Source of the DNA: Akkermansiaceae bacterium
GTDB taxonomy: Bacteria; Verrucomicrobiota; Verrucomicrobiia; Verrucomicrobiales; Akkermansiaceae
Length of the DNA stretch: 6,047 nt
NCBI GenBank assembly: GCA_025457805.1
Contig: JALOTR010000197.1
Coordinates: 1-6,047 of the forward strand
Direction: 5' to 3'
How positions within the stretch are numbered: the stretch's first letter is position 1; each line of letters starts with the position of its first letter. Below are positions 4,882-6,047 of the stretch, in pieces. Below the pieces are notes generated by a model, which searched no databases, had not been told where the DNA came from, and saw nothing but the letters and a program-made list of their open reading frames with translations. A program made the position numbers and the translations under genes.

Positions 4882-6047
4882 TCAGCCCGCGGCGGCAGGA
4901 TGTTTCCACGGATCGCGATAAGGCCGGGCAAGCAGGGCGGTGGCCTCCTTGTCGCCGATGGCCACACAGGTTACCGGATCGAAGGTGATCGTGCGGTGGA
5001 GTTCGGCGGAAAGATTGGCAAGGATGCAGGAGGCGCTGGAAACATGGCCTTCCTCGATGTGGGCGACGGGCAAACTGCGTTTTTCCACCGCCTCCAACCA
5101 GTCCCGCATGTGGGCGCGGATGGCGGGCGCGACGTGTTTTTCGAGGCCCTTCTCGGTGTTGTCTTCGGGAAACTGATCCAACTCCATCGTCACCTCCTTG
5201 CGGACGGGCGAGCCCTTGCCGAGCGGGATGAATTCATATCGCTGCACGCTGAGTTTCAAGGTGCCTTTTTCGCCGTAAAGGATGGCTCCCCAGGGGAAAT
5301 CCTTGTCCGGCGTACTGCCCCAGGTGCGGTGGGTCCAGACGGCGTTGAGTTTGACGAAATCAAAAATCGCGACCTGCGTGTCGGGCACGTTGGCGATGGA
5401 ATCGCGATCCACCAATGCGCCTCCAGTGGAAGTGATGCGGATCGGCCAGGGTAGCTTCAGCATCCAGCGCACGGTATCGAGCATGTGGATGCACATGTCG
5501 CCGAGGATGCCATTGCCGTATTCCTTGAACGAGCGCCAACCGCGCGGGTGGATCGCCTTGTTGTAAGGCAGTAGTGGTGCTGGGCCACACCAGAGGTTCC
5601 AGTCGAGTCCTTCCGGAGATGGCGTGTTCTCGGGGTTCCCCTTGGCCCGCATGTGATAGTAGCTGAACAGCTCGATGTGGCCGATTTTCCCGAGTTTCTC
5701 CGAATCCACAAACTCGCGCTTGGCCTCGATCAAATGCGGTGTCGAGCGTCGCTGCGTGCCCACTTGGACCACGCGTTGGAACCGCTGCGAGGCATCCACG
5801 ATCGCCTTGCCCTCCAAAACATCCAGACTGATCGGTTTCTGTAAATAAACATCCGCCCCCGCTTCCATCGCGGCGATGGCAGGAAGTGCGTGCCAGTGGT
5901 CCGGCGTGCCCACGATGACGAGATCGAGGTCGCGCTCCTTGAGCATCTCGCGGTAATCATTGTAGGGACGCGGCGTTTTTTTCGAAACCTGGCGGGCGGC
6001 CACCCATGCGGCAGCCTCCTCGCGCATCGATCGATCCACATCGCAGA
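4882..6047 (-). CDS. Gfo/Idh/MocA family NAD(P)-dependent oxidoreductase, N-terminus beyond the right edge
   Basis: This is a probable sugar- or cyclitol-type dehydrogenase. Visible are 387 residues to the TGA at 4882-4884; the frame stays open to the window edge, where it begins with CDVD, the end of the second Rossmann strand, so the GxGxxG strand and any signal lie outside. A GTG at 6039 in this frame falls inside the fold and is not the real start. Family signs are DLVIVGTPDHWH (visible residues 40-51), then YLQKP (67-71) where the family usually has EKP, the Lys being the catalytic-site residue. Next come DWNLWCGPAPLLPYN (148-162), HPRGWR (166-171) and GILGDMCIHMLD (179-190), with the conserved Asp and His of the substrate pocket. 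The C-terminus ends YRDPWKHP, as in Planctomycetes/Verrucomicrobia members of the family, many of which carry a Tat signal. It is followed after 40 bp by the phosphatase-like gene. The substrate cannot be told from sequence alone. Confidence 0.92.
   Translation of the reverse strand, partial: CDVDRSMREEAAAWVAARQVSKKTPRPYNDYREMLKERDLDLVIVGTPDHWHALPAIAAMEAGADVYLQKPISLDVLEGKAIVDASQRFQRVVQVGTQRRSTPHLIEAKREFVDSEKLGKIGHIELFSYYHMRAKGNPENTPSPEGLDWNLWCGPAPLLPYNKAIHPRGWRSFKEYGNGILGDMCIHMLDTVRWMLKLPWPIRITSTGGALVDRDSIANVPDTQVAIFDFVKLNAVWTHRTWGSTPDKDFPWGAILYGEKGTLKLSVQRYEFIPLGKGSPVRKEVTMELDQFPEDNTEKGLEKHVAPAIRAHMRDWLEAVEKRSLPVAHIEEGHVSSASCILANLSAELHRTITFDPVTCVAIGDKEATALLARPYRDPWKHPAAAG

Noticed and set aside
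4483..5454. A 323-codon plus-strand open frame opposite the phosphatase-like gene and oxidoreductase
   Set aside because: It spans two well-supported minus-strand genes and their gap, and shows no domain.

Overview
The window is 6,047 bases of GC-rich, ordinary-looking bacterial chromosome. Gene content and protein style suggest a member of the Verrucomicrobiota, perhaps a Luteolibacter- or Haloferula-like lineage. This is inferred from four things: a Gfo/Idh/MocA oxidoreductase with a 'QKP' active-site variant, a small stand-alone TPR plus secretin/TonB-N-terminus (STN) exported protein, a short winged-helix regulator ending in an R/K/P-rich tail, and translation starts with no visible Shine-Dalgarno sequence. 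No rRNA, tRNA, transposase or CRISPR array is visible.

Layout from left to right. Bases 1-523 (minus) hold the N-terminal 174 codons of the potassium channel subunit TrkH, cut by the window edge. Bases 561-1910 (minus) hold a full double-RCK TrkA, which lies upstream of trkH in the same transcription direction, 37 bp away. Bases 1911-2440 are a 530-bp noncoding stretch with three kinds of structure: a very GC-rich segment with two overlapping, mutually exclusive hairpins, a cluster of CAGTGGTT-type repeats, and overlapping GGTC/GACC dyads just before the next gene. Bases 2441-2788 (plus) encode a 115-aa winged-helix DNA-binding protein. Bases 2909-3457 (plus) encode a 182-aa exported TPR-STN protein. 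Convergent with it, ending 19 bp away, is a minus-strand pair: a 454-aa alkaline-phosphatase-superfamily protein resembling EboF (3477-4841), and upstream of it a Gfo/Idh/MocA oxidoreductase (4882 to beyond the right edge).

How the genes work together. TrkA and TrkH form one K+ uptake system, with TrkA gating TrkH through nucleotide binding. The oxidoreductase and phosphodiesterase-like gene are probably co-transcribed and may act on one unknown sugar- or cyclitol-derived metabolite. The two central plus-strand genes have no obvious partner here.

No clearly new multi-gene system is visible. The most interesting points are the phosphatase-superfamily protein, which keeps the nucleophile but has lost most canonical metal ligands, the structured trkA-upstream noncoding region, the candidate operator before the winged-helix gene, and a perfect 12-bp inverted repeat inside the last codons of the phosphatase gene at the convergent junction.
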